Shown: one piece after another, positions 13,003 through 13,923 of the stretch
Layout: the number at the start of each line of letters is the position of its first letter
Position numbering within the stretch: the first letter of the stretch is position 1
Origin: Candidatus Peregrinibacteria bacterium CG10_big_fil_rev_8_21_14_0_10_49_16
GTDB taxonomy: Bacteria; Patescibacteriota; Gracilibacteria; Peribacterales; Peribacteraceae
Assembly: GCA_002772605.1 (NCBI GenBank)
Contig: PFDS01000014.1
Location: 1 to 13,923 of the forward strand
Length of the DNA: 13,923 nt
Direction: 5' to 3'
The notes under the pieces: model-generated
What the model was told of the DNA's origin: nothing
Database searches by the model: none
Seen by the model: the letters and a program-made list of their open reading frames with translations, nothing else
Translations under genes and position numbers: made by a program

Positions 13003-13161
13003 ATGTGGCGCATACTGTCCTTTCTCCGGTCGAAGAAAGAACGCGATGATTCCTGCGAGAAATTGCATGGCAAGAAAGGGAAGTCTGTGCCTTTTCCACA
13101 GGACATCAAAGAGATTGATCGACTCTATGGACCGGTGATACGAGAACTTTCCAAGCGGTAA
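13003..13161 (+). CDS. Small basic protein, unknown function (52 aa)
   Basis: A 52-residue protein, MWRILSFLRSKKER at the start and DIKEIDRLYGPVIRELSKR at the end. It has no membrane segment beyond a weakly hydrophobic first ten residues and is rich in Lys and Arg. Support for a real gene: a good promoter placed just before the ATG, and the stop codon sharing a base with the next gene's start (TAATG), a typical coupling arrangement. The upstream in-frame extension to 12967 would overlap the promoter and is rejected. I recognise no family. The two tiny coupled genes under a promoter with an inverted repeat recall the layout of toxin-antitoxin or other self-regulated pairs, but no toxin or DNA-binding motif can be identified, so that is only a possibility. 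Confidence 0.5.
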   Translation: MWRILSFLRSKKERDDSCEKLHGKKGKSVPFPQDIKEIDRLYGPVIRELSKR

Positions 13162-13355
13162 TGGAGTATCTCAGTCTCGACGATTGCCGAGAATGGGAGC
13201 AGAATTCCAGCATCATCAATGCTCACGCATTGTTTCTCTACAACCTTGCCATTGTGATCGGCGATCGCACTCAATGGGGCGGAGCAAACTATCAGGAAAT
13301 GAAACAACGAGTGACAAACATGTTTGCCCATTTGTACTCAATACCTGCGCCATGA
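13161..13355 (+). CDS. Small protein, unknown function (64 aa), second gene of the pair
   Basis: A 64-residue soluble protein that is probably mostly helical. It begins MEYLSLDDCREWEQNSSI, has a hydrophobic centre (AHALFLYNLAIVIG), and ends QEMKQRVTNMFAHLYSIPAP. The centre might be a buried helix rather than a membrane span, since it holds Asn and Tyr. Its ATG overlaps the stop codon of the preceding small gene by one base; no Shine-Dalgarno is visible, so translation would depend on coupling. No family was recognised. The exporter gene begins 54 bases later with its own promoter. A split of one older gene into two frames is an alternative to two genes. Confidence 0.45.
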   Translation: MEYLSLDDCREWEQNSSIINAHALFLYNLAIVIGDRTQWGGANYQEMKQRVTNMFAHLYSIPAP

Positions 13356-13375
13356 TTCGAGCGAATGTGTGAAAA

Positions 13376-13403
13376 TTGAAGTGGTAAGAAAAGGTGATAA
13401 TAT
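13376..13403 (+). promoter_or_regulatory. Promoter of the LysE-family gene
   Basis: TTGAAG (13376-13381) and TAATAT (13398-13403) are 16 bases apart, and the ATG at 13410 is 6 bases after the -10 box. The predicted message starts at about the start codon. Confidence 0.5.
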
Positions 13404-13409
13404 ATCCTT

Positions 13410-13923
13410 ATGGGAACTTTTCTCACTATCGCTCTTGTTCATCTATTGGCAGTTGCAAGTCCAGGTCCTGATTTTGCCATTATGTTGAAGCAGAGTCTCA
13501 CGCAGTCGCGCCGTACTGTCGTGTGGACGGCCTTTGGAGTGGCGCTTGGCATTCTTGTACATGTTGCCTATTCCCTCGTAGGTATTGGTCTTATTATCGC
13601 CCAGTCCATAGTGCTCTTCTCTATTATCAAGTGGATCGGTGCAGGGTATCTTCTCTTTATCGGTTGGAAATCGCTCACGGCAAAGCCACCCGTAAAGATT
13701 ACAGGCAGTACGCACACGGATACTCCTGCGATGCCTGCATGCGCGGCCGTGCGTGTAGGGTTTCTTTGCAATGCGCTTAACCCCAAGGCAACACTCTTCT
13801 TCCTTGCGCTCTTCACGCAGATCGTCGATCCATCCACACCTCTCATCATCCAGCTTCTCTATGGAGCGTACATGTCCGTGGCAACGTTCCTCTGGTTCTC
13901 TGGTCTTGGATCCGTTCTGACGC
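13410..13923 (+). CDS. LysE/RhtB family amino-acid exporter (3' truncated)
   Basis: The frame is open to the window end and shows the first 171 residues of a protein that normally has about 200-210. The family signature SPGPDF (17-22) follows the first membrane helix. Further helices lie at about 37-60, 65-90 and 115-137, and another begins near 147. The pattern GFLCNALNPKATLFFLALF matches the second conserved region of the family. LysE/RhtB proteins export amino acids or related small compounds across the inner membrane; the substrate cannot be read from sequence. Between helices 3 and 4 is a cytoplasmic loop of about 20 residues (KPPVKITGSTHTDTPAMP). The start is supported by the promoter ending 6 bases upstream and by the immediate start of the first helix. 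It appears to be a separate transcription unit. Confidence 0.9.
   Translation, partial: MGTFLTIALVHLLAVASPGPDFAIMLKQSLTQSRRTVVWTAFGVALGILVHVAYSLVGIGLIIAQSIVLFSIIKWIGAGYLLFIGWKSLTAKPPVKITGSTHTDTPAMPACAAVRVGFLCNALNPKATLFFLALFTQIVDPSTPLIIQLLYGAYMSVATFLWFSGLGSVLT

Noticed and set aside
12866..13099. Minus-strand frame with a CATC...C...C Cys/His pattern suggesting a zinc ribbon
   Set aside because: It covers the promoter and the start of the small gene on the other strand, the Cys spacing fits no known ribbon, and there is no start signal.
2..13923. Alternative genetic code with TGA as Gly (Gracilibacteria)
   Set aside because: All long genes are intact under the standard code and TGA serves as a terminal stop; no in-frame TGA is needed anywhere.
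1..13923. CRISPR arrays, insertion-sequence transposases, integrase or phage genes
   Set aside because: No regularly spaced direct repeats and no such protein families were seen; the only mobile-like sequences are the short palindromic elements.

Overview
The window looks like a compact bacterial chromosome segment of roughly 50% GC, most likely from the Candidate Phyla Radiation (Patescibacteria), with Peregrinibacteria/Peribacteria-type lineages the best guess. Reasons: a surface-protein end that pairs a Myxococcus-type Cys-rich repeat with a C-terminal ETGP-hydrophobic-Arg-tail anchor, an SLH-S41 protease fusion, a bacterial PMT-type mannosyltransferase, minimal housekeeping genes and almost no intergenic space. 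TGA acts as a normal stop (for example at the small gene ending at 538), and long genes read through without in-frame TGA, which argues against the Gracilibacteria code. The lineage is inference from gene content.

Layout. 2-538 (+): the end of a cell-surface protein and a small secreted or membrane protein. 540-6366: an envelope glycosylation/proteolysis region. It holds a GT-C membrane glycosyltransferase (-), a divergent GT2 polyprenyl-phosphate sugar synthase (+), and a tight minus-strand operon PrsW-like protease, PMT family O-mannosyltransferase, coiled-coil protein. 6462-8075 (+): a secreted SLH/PDZ/S41 processing protease, divergent from the PrsW operon. 8076-10379: rpsU (-) and gyrB (+), divergent with nearly overlapping promoters. 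10380-10669: a structured intergenic region that appears to hold an undescribed small RNA gene on the minus strand, with a promoter with a perfect -35, 5' stem-loop and rho-independent terminator. 10670-12719 (-): hisS and an NYN-domain RNase-like gene, each with its own promoter. 12720-13355: a regulatory region with an inverted repeat, then two tiny coupled genes. 13410-13923 (+): the start of a LysE/RhtB exporter, cut by the window edge.

How the genes may work together. The GT2 enzyme would load a hexose on a polyprenyl phosphate; the GT-C and PMT enzymes would use such lipid-linked sugars on the outer face of the membrane to glycosylate surface proteins like the one at the window start; the PrsW-like and S41 proteases would process membrane and exported proteins. 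This is inference from families and neighbourhood.

Two sequence-level themes stand out. First, palindromic G/C-rich elements appear to have been inserted in frame inside conserved genes (two in the GT2 gene, a related piece in gyrB). Second, at most transcription units that start a new message, a recognisable -10 box lies only 6-13 bases before the start codon and no Shine-Dalgarno is visible, whereas the two operon-internal genes carry G-rich Shine-Dalgarno sequences; this suggests leaderless or nearly leaderless mRNAs.
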